Shown here: piece after piece, positions 37,679 to 45,971 of the stretch | Numbering within the stretch: the stretch's first letter is position 1 | Layout: every line of letters begins with the position of its first letter | Assembly (NCBI RefSeq): GCF_900156055.1 | Contig: NZ_FTMQ01000001.1 | Location: 496,001-560,000 of the forward strand | Direction of reading: 5' to 3' | DNA length: 64,000 nucleotides | Origin: Rhizobium sp. RU33A | GTDB lineage: Bacteria > Pseudomonadota > Alphaproteobacteria > Rhizobiales > Rhizobiaceae | The notes under the pieces: model-generated | What the model was told of the DNA's origin: nothing | The model's database searches: none | What the model saw: only the letters and a program-made list of their open reading frames with translations | Translations under genes and position numbers: made by a program

Positions 37679-38529
37679 CCACAGAGATGCAAACCCCGAT
37701 GCTCGAGATCCGCGACGTCAAGCGCGACTACCGTGTGTCGCAAGGTCTCTTCAAGGAAGACAAGATCGTACACGCGGTCAAAGGCGTCTCCTTCAAGCTC
37801 GACAAGGGCAAGACGCTCGCCATCGTCGGCGAAAGCGGTTGCGGCAAGTCCACGCTTGCCCGCATCCTGACCTTCATCGATGAACCAACGGCAGGCGAAT
37901 TGTTGATCGACGGCCAGAAGGTCGACTTGCGTCCGGGCCATCTGACAGCCGACATGCGCCAGAAGGTGCAGATCGTCTTCCAGAACCCCTATGGTTCGCT
38001 CAATCCGCGCCAGAAGATCGGCGATGTGCTCGGCGAGCCCTTGCTCATCAACACCAAGATGAGCTCGGTCGAGCGGCGCGAACGTGCAACCGAAATGCTG
38101 GTCAAGGTCGGCCTCGGTCCGGAGCACTATAACCGCTACCCGCACATGTTCTCGGGCGGCCAGCGCCAGCGTATCGCGATCGCCCGTGCGCTGATGCTCA
38201 ATCCCAAGCTGCTGGTGCTCGACGAACCGGTTTCGGCGCTCGACCTCTCTGTCCAGGCTCAGGTCCTGAACCTGCTTGCCGACCTGCAGGAAGAGTTTGG
38301 CCTGACCTATGTCTTCATCAGCCACGACCTCTCGGTTGTCCGCTACATCGCCGACGAGGTGATGGTGATGTATTACGGTGAGGCCGTGGAATACGGCACG
38401 CGTGATGCGGTGTTTTCGGATCCGCAGCACGAATATACGCGCACGCTGTTTGCCGCGACGCCTCGCGCCGACGTGGAATCGATCCGCGCCCGCATGGCCA
38501 AGCGCCAGGTGGTAGCAGCGGCCGGTTGA
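37675..38529 (+). CDS. dppF: Dipeptide ABC transporter ATP-binding protein DppF
   Basis: 284 residues. Walker A GESGCGKST, Q-loop VFQNPYGSLNPRQ, signature SGGQRQRIAIARAL, Walker B LLVLDEPVSALD and switch His in FISHDLSV; the C-terminus has HEYTRTLFAATP. The ATG at 37675 overlaps the dppD stop (ATGA) and has GGGAGG just upstream, so it is translationally coupled. The frame is open far upstream inside dppD but shows no conserved sequence there. Confidence 0.94.
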   Translation: MTTEMQTPMLEIRDVKRDYRVSQGLFKEDKIVHAVKGVSFKLDKGKTLAIVGESGCGKSTLARILTFIDEPTAGELLIDGQKVDLRPGHLTADMRQKVQIVFQNPYGSLNPRQKIGDVLGEPLLINTKMSSVERRERATEMLVKVGLGPEHYNRYPHMFSGGQRQRIAIARALMLNPKLLVLDEPVSALDLSVQAQVLNLLADLQEEFGLTYVFISHDLSVVRYIADEVMVMYYGEAVEYGTRDAVFSDPQHEYTRTLFAATPRADVESIRARMAKRQVVAAAG

Positions 38530-38556
38530 TGGCTTTCTAAAGCTCGATACGATGAC

Positions 38557-38585
38557 AAAGGGCGCCCGATCGGCGCCCTTTTTCG
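38557..38585. terminator. Bidirectional terminator between dppF and the Lrp gene
   Basis: AAAGGGCGCC / GGCGCCCTTT stem (38557-38581) with loop CGATC and T runs on both strands. It ends the dpp operon on the plus strand and the convergent Lrp-type gene on the minus strand, whose stop is at 38586. Confidence 0.9.
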
Positions 38586-39056
38586 TTACGGCAGATAGCC
38601 GTAGGAGATCTTCGGACTGTCGAACACCATGGTCGACCTGATCGTCTTGATCTCGGCAAGGCGATCGAACTCCTGCCAGATCAACCGCTTGTAATCCGTC
38701 ATGTCGCGGACCGAGATCTTCAGCAGAAAATCGAAGCCGCCGGCAACGGCATGGATCTCGACCACTTCGGGCAGTTTGCCGACATGTTCGATGAAGCGTT
38801 CGCCCACCTGCGGCGTCGTGCGATCAAGAGTGATTTCGACAAAAGCCTGGAGGCCGAGGCCGACACGCGGCGCATCGACCACGATCGCCTGCCGGATGAT
38901 GCCGCTCGAATAGAGCCTGGCGAGCCGTCGTGAAAGTGGCGCGGCAGTCAGCCCGACACGCTCGGCGAGTTCCGCGTTGTTCAGGCTCGCATCGTTCAGA
39001 AGACAGGCAATGATCTTTCGATCGATCCTGTCCAGTGTGGCACTCTCTGCTTCCAT
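38586..39056 (-). CDS. Lrp/AsnC family transcriptional regulator
   Basis: 156 residues. N-terminal helix-turn-helix LDRIDRKIIACLLNDASLNN with AELAERVGLTAAPLSRRL; C-terminal RAM (ligand-binding) domain with VGERFIEHVGKLPEV, AVAGGFDFLLKI and DMTDYKR. It belongs to the amino-acid-responsive feast/famine group. Divergent from an aromatic-type aminotransferase 166 bases away, its most likely target. The effector amino acid is unknown. Confidence 0.93.
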   Translation of the reverse strand: MEAESATLDRIDRKIIACLLNDASLNNAELAERVGLTAAPLSRRLARLYSSGIIRQAIVVDAPRVGLGLQAFVEITLDRTTPQVGERFIEHVGKLPEVVEIHAVAGGFDFLLKISVRDMTDYKRLIWQEFDRLAEIKTIRSTMVFDSPKISYGYLP

Positions 39057-39222
39057 TATCGATCTCTACTGTCCATCATTGCGCAAGATTCTATCGTCAA
39101 AGCTCAATATCTGGCAATGCACCTTAAGTTCGCCTGGCGTCGGGCATGAAATCCGCAGAGACTTTGCGCGGCAAACTTGATATCTCTCGTCCAACACAAT
39201 TGCACTTTGACGAAGGTTCCCG

Positions 39223-40395
39223 ATGTTCGACAAGCTCGCTTCGCAGCCCAATGACCCGTTGCTTGCCCTGATCGGGCTCTACAATGCCGATCAGCGCGCC
39301 GACAAGATCGACCTCGGGGTCGGTGTTTACCGTGATGATCTCGGGCGCACGCCGGTCATGCGCTCGGTCAAGGCGGCGGAGAAGGAGCTGCTGGAGAAGC
39401 AGCACAGCAAGTCCTATGTGGCACCTGAAGGCGACCGGATCTTCCTCGACCTGCTCTGGGATCTTGTCGGCGGCAAGGGACAGGACAAGTTTGCCGCGGG
39501 CGTTCAGACCCCCGGCGGTTCGGGGGCGCTGCGTCTCGCATCGGATCTCATCGCGCGCGCGGGCAGCGGCCGCATTCATCTTGGTCTGCCCAGCTGGCCG
39601 AACCATGCGGGTATCTTTGGCGCCACAGGCCTCAGCGTTGAGACCTATCCCTATTTCGATGTGCCGACCCAGGATGTTCGCTTTGCCAGCATGATGAAGG
39701 CGTTGAGCAGCGCCCCGCGCGGTGACGCCGTCCTCATTCATGCGAGCTGCCACAATCCGACCGGCGCCACACTGACATCAGCCCAGTGGGAAGAGCTGGC
39801 GACCGTGATCGCCGAGCGTCGCCTCGTGCCGCTCATCGATTCCGCCTATCAGGGCTTCGGCGCCGGTATCGAGGAAGATGCCGCTGGTCTGCGCACCATC
39901 ATCGCTGCGGTACCAGAAGCCTTGGTCGCGGTATCTTGCTCCAAATCCTTCGGCATCTATCGCGAGCGCACAGGCGCGATCTTTGCCGTTGCCGAGACAC
40001 AGGAAACGGCCGATATCGCCCGCTCCAATCTCGTAACCATGGCCCGCACCAGCTATTCCATGCCCCCGGATCACGGTGCGGCCGTCGTGCGCACGATCCT
40101 ATCCACTGAAAGCCTGCGTCAGGACTGGATCGACGAACTGAACGGCATGCGCGACCGTCTCAATGGCCTGCGTCGCGAACTGGCCACAGCCCTCGGCGAC
40201 GGTTGGCAGCTCGCGCCGCAGATCGCCGAGCAGCAGGGCATGTTCTCGCTCCTGCCGCTCAAGGAAGCTGACGTGCTGTCGCTGCGCAAGGATCACGGCA
40301 TCTACATGCCGACCTCTGGACGCATCAATATTGCGGGCCTTAAGAGCCAGGATATTCCGCGCGTCGCCGCTGTTCTGAAACCGCTTCTGGGCTGA
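39223..40395 (+). CDS. Aromatic/aspartate aminotransferase (class I, TyrB/AspC-like)
   Basis: 390 residues of the I-alpha aminotransferase type. Clear family marks: DPLLALIGLYNADQRADKID near the N-terminus, LGVGVYRDDLGRTPVM, SYVAPEGDRIF, HASCHNPTGATLT, and the Schiff-base Lys in SCSKSFGIYRERTGA. These are shared by E. coli TyrB and AspC. It probably transaminates aromatic amino acids and aspartate. Under likely control of the divergent Lrp-type regulator. The next gene starts 4 bases after the stop. Confidence 0.92.
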   Translation: MFDKLASQPNDPLLALIGLYNADQRADKIDLGVGVYRDDLGRTPVMRSVKAAEKELLEKQHSKSYVAPEGDRIFLDLLWDLVGGKGQDKFAAGVQTPGGSGALRLASDLIARAGSGRIHLGLPSWPNHAGIFGATGLSVETYPYFDVPTQDVRFASMMKALSSAPRGDAVLIHASCHNPTGATLTSAQWEELATVIAERRLVPLIDSAYQGFGAGIEEDAAGLRTIIAAVPEALVAVSCSKSFGIYRERTGAIFAVAETQETADIARSNLVTMARTSYSMPPDHGAAVVRTILSTESLRQDWIDELNGMRDRLNGLRRELATALGDGWQLAPQIAEQQGMFSLLPLKEADVLSLRKDHGIYMPTSGRINIAGLKSQDIPRVAAVLKPLLG

Positions 40396-40399
40396 AACC

Positions 40400-41026
40400 A
40401 TGACCACGACCACCGTGAATCAGGCGGGCGCCGAGCGCCATCGCCTCTATGAAGATGTGCTCGCGATGATTTCCGGCACGATGTTCGTGTCGCTTGGGAC
40501 GTTGATTTACACCGAAACCATGCTGACGGTCGGATCGAGCGCCGGCCTCGCGCTGCTTCTGTCCTATGTCAGTGGCTGGGGCTTCGGCGTCATCTTCTTC
40601 ATCGTCAATTTGCCCTTCTACATCCTGGCGGTAAAGCGCATGGGCTGGGCCTTCACGCTCCGGACCTTCACCGCCGTTGCACTCGTATCGATTCTGTCGA
40701 AGCTGAACGGCCAGTGGATTGATTTTTCCCATCTCGATCCGCTCTACGCGACGGTGATCGGCGGCGGCTTGATCGGTACTGGCCTGCTGATGCTTTTCCG
40801 CCACCGCACGGGTCTCGGCGGCATCAACATCCTCGCCATGTATCTGCAGGACAAGACAGGGCTGCGCGCCGGCTATTTCCAGCTTGGCGTCGATCTGACG
40901 ATCCTCGCAATCGCCTTCTTCGTGCTGCCGGCCGACCGGCTGGCACTCTCGGTGCTGGGCGCCGCCATCGCCAATCTGATCCTCGCCATCAACCACAAGC
41001 CCGGCCGCTACATGGGCCTCAGCTGA
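40400..41026 (+). CDS. YitT family membrane protein
   Basis: 208 residues, five or six membrane segments (LAMISGTMFVSLGTLIYTET, LALLLSYVSGWGFGVIFFIV, AVALVSILSKL, VIGGGLIGTGLLMLF, LTILAIAFFVLPADRL). HRTGLGGINILAMYLQDKTG is the family's conserved loop. Function of the family is not established; export or transport is often suggested. The 4-base gap after the aminotransferase shows co-transcription, hinting at transport linked to that enzyme's substrates. Confidence 0.85.
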   Translation: MTTTTVNQAGAERHRLYEDVLAMISGTMFVSLGTLIYTETMLTVGSSAGLALLLSYVSGWGFGVIFFIVNLPFYILAVKRMGWAFTLRTFTAVALVSILSKLNGQWIDFSHLDPLYATVIGGGLIGTGLLMLFRHRTGLGGINILAMYLQDKTGLRAGYFQLGVDLTILAIAFFVLPADRLALSVLGAAIANLILAINHKPGRYMGLS

Positions 41027-41220
41027 GGTCGCTGACGGCGCTAACCCGGCGCCGCGTTCAAGATGACCAGAGGGCGCCTTTGGACGCAGGCTTCGATGTG
41101 GGCATCCCACGAAGGGGACGGCTCGCTGCAGGATAGTGGTGATGACGTCGCTGGGCCTGCTGCGCAATCACCACAGCGAGGCGCTTTTCCACGAAGCTGC
41201 CATGACATTTACACGCCTCA

Positions 41221-41242
41221 GAAATTGATATACTAATATTTC
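41221..41242. promoter_or_regulatory. Candidate GntR operator
   Basis: GAAATTGATA and TACTAATATTTC form an imperfect palindrome (GAAAT...ATTTC outer arms) in an AT-rich island. It lies 15 bases before the GntR-family start, where an autoregulatory FCD-type operator would be expected. The rest of 41027-41220 shows nothing else. Confidence 0.5.
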
Positions 41243-41257
41243 AGTTGGGAGAGCGAA

Positions 41258-41992
41258 ATGCGGGAGCCAGACAAGGGCAGTGGGAAAGTGCGCACCGTTC
41301 CCGTGGAGCATCATCGCGGAAGATCGCGTGATGGACGTGCCGCGACCCGGATCCATGCGGTCTTGCAGGACGAAATTGTCCGCCTGCAGTTGAAGCCGTT
41401 GGATACCCTGAACGAGAAGCAGCTCGGCCAGCGCTTCGGTGTCAGCCGCACGCCTGTGCGCGAAGCTCTACTGCGGCTGGCGGATGAGGGGCTTGTGGAG
41501 ATCTATCCGCAGTCGGGCACTTTCGTATCTCGCATACCCCGCCGTGCGCTCTACGAGGCAATCCTGATCCGCAAGGCGCTCGAGGCGACCACCGTGTCGC
41601 TCGCCATTGTCGCGATGAAGGACGGGAGCCGTTTGCAGTCGCTCGAAGACAATCAGGCGGCCCTGATAAAAGCGGCCGAGGCCGGTGACATTCCGCTCTT
41701 CCACCGGATCGACACCGAATTCCACCAGTTGATCGCCGACATCGCCGGCTACCCCGGGATCTGGACGGTTATCGCGCAGGTCAAGGTCCATATCGACCGT
41801 TATCGGTTCATCACGCTGCCCCGCTCAGGGCGGCTGGATATCGTCATCGCCGAGCATGCGGCGATCATCGACGGGATCCGTGACCGCGACGACGGCGCGG
41901 CGGTACTGGCCATGAGCCAGCATATCGGCCGCATGACCGAGGAACTGGACGACATCGAGCATCTGGATCCCGACCTCTTCATTGACGCCTAG
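41258..41992 (+). CDS. GntR family regulator with FCD domain
   Basis: 244 residues. Winged helix ~25-95 (LNEKQLGQRFGVSRTPVREA, then LLRLADEGLVEIYPQSGTFV); FCD effector domain ~100-230 with the metal-site residues Asp and His in FHRIDTEFHQLI, and His in EHAAIIDGI and SQHIGRM. GGGAGAG upstream of the ATG. It heads a three-gene run with kduD and kdgK, so it probably senses a uronate or a keto-deoxy sugar acid and represses the operon. Confidence 0.9.
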   Translation: MREPDKGSGKVRTVPVEHHRGRSRDGRAATRIHAVLQDEIVRLQLKPLDTLNEKQLGQRFGVSRTPVREALLRLADEGLVEIYPQSGTFVSRIPRRALYEAILIRKALEATTVSLAIVAMKDGSRLQSLEDNQAALIKAAEAGDIPLFHRIDTEFHQLIADIAGYPGIWTVIAQVKVHIDRYRFITLPRSGRLDIVIAEHAAIIDGIRDRDDGAAVLAMSQHIGRMTEELDDIEHLDPDLFIDA

Positions 41993-42034
41993 ATCGATCA
42001 GGCGATCCTTTCCAGAAATCCCGGGAGTAGCATT

Positions 42035-42790
42035 ATGAAACCATCCTTCGACCTTTCGGGCCGCACGGCCATCGTCACCGGGGCCAATACCGGCATTGGT
42101 CAGGCCATCGCAGTGGCGCTGGCCAGCGCTGGTGCCGCTGTTCTCGGCGTCGGCCGATCAGGCATGGACGAAACGGAGGCCATGATTGCCGCTGCAGGCG
42201 GTCGTTTCGCATCCTTTGCCGCCGACCTGTCGACCATCGAGCCGGTCGACGACATCGTCGAAGCGGCGGTATCCGCTTTCGGCTCTGTCGACATTCTCGT
42301 CAACAATGCCGGCATCATTCGCCGTGCCGATGCGATCGACTTCACCGAGGCCGACTGGGATGCCGTCATGGACGTCAACCTGAAGACGGCCTTCTTCCTG
42401 TCGCAGGCCGCTGCCAAGCGCATGATCCCCAATGCTCGCGGCAAGATTATCAACATCGCCTCCATGCTCTCTTTCCAGGGCGGGATCCGCATTCCCTCCT
42501 ATACCGCGTCCAAGAGTGGCCTCGCGGGGCTGACCCGCTTGCTGGCATGTGAATGGGCTGCCAAGGGCATCAACGTGAACGCGATTGCGCCGGGCTATTT
42601 CGTCACCAACAACACGACCGCCTTGCGGGAGGACCTGAAGCGATCCAGTGACATTCTCGGCCGGATCCCGGCAGGCCGCTGGGGCAACCCGGAAGAGCTC
42701 GGTGGCGCCGCAGTCTTCCTGGCCTCGGACGCCTCGGCTTATGTGCATGGCACGATCCTGCCCGTCGACGGCGGTTGGCTGGCGCGCTAG
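42035..42790 (+). CDS. kduD: 2-deoxy-D-gluconate / 5-keto-deoxyuronate reductase KduD
   Basis: 251-residue classical short-chain dehydrogenase. Nucleotide site TGANTGIG, NNAGIIRR, catalytic Ser in IASMLSFQGG, Tyr156 and Lys160 in SYTASKSG, and the C-terminal VDGGWLAR. IASMLSFQGGIRIPSYTASK and RIPAGRWG match KduD specifically. KduD reduces 2,5-diketo-3-deoxygluconate to 2-keto-3-deoxygluconate during breakdown of unsaturated uronates from pectin lyases. It lies between gntR and kdgK. kduI is not in the window. Confidence 0.92.
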   Translation: MKPSFDLSGRTAIVTGANTGIGQAIAVALASAGAAVLGVGRSGMDETEAMIAAAGGRFASFAADLSTIEPVDDIVEAAVSAFGSVDILVNNAGIIRRADAIDFTEADWDAVMDVNLKTAFFLSQAAAKRMIPNARGKIINIASMLSFQGGIRIPSYTASKSGLAGLTRLLACEWAAKGINVNAIAPGYFVTNNTTALREDLKRSSDILGRIPAGRWGNPEELGGAAVFLASDASAYVHGTILPVDGGWLAR

Positions 42791-42819
42791 GTAACAAACG
42801 GGAAGCGACAAGGCGGGGG

Positions 42820-43740
42820 ATGAAGATGGGACGGATCGTATCGATCGGCGAATGCATGGGCGAGCTGTCGGAGACCGGTTCACCCGGCATGCTGAGCATG
42901 GGGTTTGCTGGAGACACGCTCAATACCGCCTATTACCTGCGTCACAGTCTGGGGGAGGACTGGCAGGTCGACTATGTGAGCGCCGCCGGTACGGACGGGC
43001 TCTCCGACAGGATGGTCGATTTCCTGAAGAGTGAGGGCATCGGGACCGACCATGTCCGCCGCCTGGCCGACAAGACGATCGGGCTCTACTACATCACCTT
43101 GAAGGACGGCGAGCGCAGTTTCACCTATTGGCGCAACGACAGTGCCGCAAGGCGGCTCGCAAGTGATCCTGCCGCCCTCAACCGTGCACTCGAGGGCGCG
43201 GATCTCGCCTATTGGTCCGGGATCACCTTGGCCATTCTCTCGAACCAGGATCGGCTGGCGCTGATCGAGGCGCTTGGCCATTTCGCGGGCAAGGGCGGAA
43301 CGGTTGTCTTCGACCCCAATCTCCGGCCGCGTCTCTGGGACAACCCGGAGACCATGCGCGGCTGGGTGCATCGTGCCGCGGCTGTCAGTGACCTCTGCCT
43401 TCCGTCTTTCGAGGACGAGGCGACATGGTTTGGAGATGCCGATGCAGCCGCGACGGCGAGACGTTATCAGGCGGAAGGGGCACGAAGGGTCATCGTCAAG
43501 AACGGAGCCGACGACGTCACTTTTGCGGGTGGCAGCGGCGAGCTATTCCGCTTCTCCGTCCCATCGGTCGAGCATGTCGTCGATACGACCGCTGCAGGCG
43601 ACAGTTTCAACGCTGGCTACCTGGCTGCAGAACTGAATGGCGCATCTATCGAGAATGCGGTTGCTGCCGGCGCCAGACTGGCGGGTAGAGTAATCGGCGC
43701 CCGGGGAGCTTTGGTACCGGATGCCGTAACGCAGGCCTGA
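42820..43740 (+). CDS. kdgK: 2-dehydro-3-deoxygluconokinase (PfkB family)
   Basis: 306 residues. SIGECMGELSETG and GFAGDTLNTAYYLR match KdgK; the C-terminal PfkB signature is DTTAAGDSFNAGYLA with catalytic Asp261. It phosphorylates 2-keto-3-deoxygluconate, giving KDPG for the Entner-Doudoroff aldolase. The ATG at 42820 has AGGCGGGGG directly upstream; a second ATG at 42826 is nearly as good. It follows kduD by 29 bases and completes that pathway segment. Confidence 0.92.
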   Translation: MKMGRIVSIGECMGELSETGSPGMLSMGFAGDTLNTAYYLRHSLGEDWQVDYVSAAGTDGLSDRMVDFLKSEGIGTDHVRRLADKTIGLYYITLKDGERSFTYWRNDSAARRLASDPAALNRALEGADLAYWSGITLAILSNQDRLALIEALGHFAGKGGTVVFDPNLRPRLWDNPETMRGWVHRAAAVSDLCLPSFEDEATWFGDADAAATARRYQAEGARRVIVKNGADDVTFAGGSGELFRFSVPSVEHVVDTTAAGDSFNAGYLAAELNGASIENAVAAGARLAGRVIGARGALVPDAVTQA

Positions 43741-43752
43741 GGAGCTTTTGGC

Positions 43753-43926
43753 TCAAGCCGGCGCCGCAGCGCCGCCGCCGGCGAGCGTGAAATAGGCCCA
43801 GGCAACCCCAAAAGCCGCCACGATCCCTACCCAGATCAGGATTTTGCGCATCGAAGGAGAAAGGCTGGCTTTCTGCTTCGGCGGCTTTTCTTCGGGCGGG
43901 CGCTCGAACTTGATGACGTTCGACAT
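43753..43926 (-). CDS. Small single-span membrane protein, unknown function
   Basis: 57 residues. A Pro/Lys-rich cytoplasmic N-terminus (SNVIKFERPPEEKPPKQK) is followed by one membrane helix (ILIWVGIVAAFGVAWAYF) and a short Gly/Ala tail. GAGAGAG lies upstream of the ATG at 43926. The 3' end is 12 bases from the convergent kdgK stop. The shape is common among small rhizobial membrane proteins, but I cannot name it. Confidence 0.68.
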   Translation of the reverse strand: MSNVIKFERPPEEKPPKQKASLSPSMRKILIWVGIVAAFGVAWAYFTLAGGGAAAPA

Positions 43927-44177
43927 GCTATGGCTCTCTCGTGATGCTCGTCTGGAAGCTTCCTGCCATGATCGTGCGACAACAACAAGCCTGCTGCTTG
44001 CGTGTTTGCTGATGCATGTGGCGGTGGCTTCGGTAACACGCGCATTCACAATCTTCCACTTCACCCTTGTCGGCAGCCTCCGGCGTCGCTAGCGTCCGCG
44101 TTCAAGGGAAAACACGGCCAGCAGACCGAGGTCGAGAGCTTTCCCATTGGACGCATGATGGACTTTGCTGAACTGCA

Positions 44178-45269
44178 ATGAGAATGTTTCTTGACACCGC
44201 CCTGGGTGATGCTTCTTCCGGACAGGAGGGAGACGCGTCTACAGCCGGGAGGAAGATATCAGGCGTTTCGTCGACCCATTTCCTGAAACTCGTGGAAGAA
44301 CACGGCAATACCGGGTTCTGGACCTGTGATCTCGTAACCGGTGAATGCAGCTGCAGCATGGGTCTCCTGCGTGTGATCGGGCTTGAGCAGGCCCGACCGT
44401 TCCGAATGACGGATCTGGTGGATCAGGTGCATCCCGAGGATCGAACATTCTGCGAAGATATCTGGTCGCTGATACGCTCGGGTGTGCCGGTGAACCGGAA
44501 TTTCCGCATCATCCGCGGTGACAGGACTGTACGCTGGGTCGAGTTCCGGTCCGAAGTGGTCCTCGACGCCGAGCAGCGTCCGGCCCGCGCCATCGGGCTG
44601 CTGCAGGACGTCTCGCAACAGCATGAGAGCCGTCAGGCGCTGGACGAAAGCACCGGGCGCTACAGAGCATTGATCGGCGCCTTCGCGACCATGGAATGGC
44701 GCGCGACGGCCGCTGGCGAGCCCGTGTTTTCCCATGGATGGGCGAAGCTCACCGGGCAGCATGAGTCGGATATACTCGACGGGAACTGGCTGAGCGCGGT
44801 TCACCCGGATGATCGTGACGCGGTGAGCGCCGCCTGGCAACAGGCTGTGGCCTCGCTCTCCCCCTATAGGTCCAATCAGCGCATCCGCCGGGCGGACGGG
44901 GAGTATGAATGGTTTCATGCTCGCGCAGTGCCTGTGCTGCACAAGGGTGGACGCTCGCATGAATGGCTGGGCATGATCATCCGCCATCAGGACTTTGCCA
45001 TGCTGGGCAATGGCGGATCTGCCGCCGATCCCACGGTGACGCCGATGCAGATCCGGGCGGGACGGGCCATGTTGCAATGGACTCTCGAAGACCTCTCGCG
45101 GCAGTCCGGCGTATCGGTCTCGTCGATCAGGCGGATCGAGGGGGAGGGAGAGCGTTCGACGCGGCCGGCTTCGCTGAGCGCGATCCGCGAGGCCTTCGAG
45201 CGGGAGGGCCTGGCGTTCAGCGATGGCAACACCGTATCACTGCAGCGCTTCCCCGTGCCGAGGAGCTGA
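44178..45269 (+). CDS. PAS-PAS sensor fused to a C-terminal Xre-type helix-turn-helix
   Basis: 363 residues. Two PAS domains of the PAS_3 type: the first at ~40-155 (NTGFWTCDLVTGE, VHPEDRTFCEDIW, RWVEFRSEVVLD), the second at ~165-285 (MEWRATAAGEPVFSHGWAKL, VHPDDRDAVSAAW). A helix-turn-helix follows at ~295-330 (QIRAGRAMLQWTLEDLSRQS, then GVSVSSIRRIEG). No kinase, cyclase or methyl-accepting domain is present. It therefore looks like a one-component regulator that reads a PAS signal directly. No cofactor residues can be confirmed. The neighbours give no clear target. Ribosome site is weak. Confidence 0.82.
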   Translation: MRMFLDTALGDASSGQEGDASTAGRKISGVSSTHFLKLVEEHGNTGFWTCDLVTGECSCSMGLLRVIGLEQARPFRMTDLVDQVHPEDRTFCEDIWSLIRSGVPVNRNFRIIRGDRTVRWVEFRSEVVLDAEQRPARAIGLLQDVSQQHESRQALDESTGRYRALIGAFATMEWRATAAGEPVFSHGWAKLTGQHESDILDGNWLSAVHPDDRDAVSAAWQQAVASLSPYRSNQRIRRADGEYEWFHARAVPVLHKGGRSHEWLGMIIRHQDFAMLGNGGSAADPTVTPMQIRAGRAMLQWTLEDLSRQSGVSVSSIRRIEGEGERSTRPASLSAIREAFEREGLAFSDGNTVSLQRFPVPRS

Positions 45270-45382
45270 TCCCTCCGGGTCGTGTCCTCAGCTGCTGATC
45301 CGGGGCGTGCTGACGATCTTGAGGAACTGCGCATTCAGGGCGTGTGCGATGCCTTGGCTCAAGTTCACGCCAGGCACGTCGA

Positions 45383-45844
45383 TCAGGCGGCGGCGACCTT
45401 CTTCTTCACGGGCGGATTTTCGGCATCGTAGATGGCCCGCGCCTCGCGGATCCGACCGTGATGTTCCGCCGTCCAGACCACCAGGGCCGCGACAGGCCCC
45501 AGCAAGGATTGCCCGAGCTCCGTCAGTCTGTACTCGACACTCGGCGGCTGGGTCGCGAAGACCTCGCGATGAACCAGGCCATCACGCTGCAGGCTGCGCA
45601 ATGTACCCGTGAGCATCGCCTGCGAGATGTCGGGGATCGCCCGCTTCAGCTCGCCGAAACGATGCGGCCTGTAGCCGAGCGTCTGCAGGATGAGGGAAGC
45701 CCACTTGTCGCCGATATGGGAAAAGACATCGCGAACTGGGCAATTCCCGGCATCGAAAACCGTGTTCGCCGGCGTTTCGATCATGGCCATCACCGAACGG
45801 ATCGCCGCGGTGTAATCGGTCTTCGTCTTCCCATGTGCTGTCAT
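45383..45844 (-). CDS. HxlR family redox-type regulator (YtfH-like)
   Basis: 153 residues. Winged helix of the HxlR/MarR type: CPVRDVFSHIGDKWASLILQ, HRFGELKRAIPDISQAMLTG and REVFATQPPSVEYRLTELG. It keeps the conserved N-terminal Cys35 used for quinone or electrophile sensing in this family. The ATG at 45844 is chosen because GAGGATGG lies about 8 bases upstream; an ATG at 45853 is in frame. Divergent from a YtfG-like quinone reductase, the same arrangement as ytfH/ytfG in E. coli. Confidence 0.9.
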   Translation of the reverse strand: MTAHGKTKTDYTAAIRSVMAMIETPANTVFDAGNCPVRDVFSHIGDKWASLILQTLGYRPHRFGELKRAIPDISQAMLTGTLRSLQRDGLVHREVFATQPPSVEYRLTELGQSLLGPVAALVVWTAEHHGRIREARAIYDAENPPVKKKVAAA

Positions 45845-45900
45845 CGGTACCATCCTCAGAACCTGGTTCTAAAAAACTGCCTACTTTACGGCAACTAGAA

Positions 45901-45952
45901 GGTCTGAAATATAGACCTACTCTACAAATTAAACCATCCCTAAAGTTTAGGG
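45901..45952. promoter_or_regulatory. Two palindromes between the HxlR gene and the quinone reductase gene
   Basis: GGTCT-N7-AGACC (45901-45917) and CCCTAAA-G-TTTAGGG (45938-45952) lie in a notably AT-rich divergent gap. The second ends 19 bases before the reductase ATG. They are the best candidates for binding sites of the HxlR regulator. Confidence 0.6.
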
Positions 45953-45971
45953 TCCAGAAAATGAGAGAACC

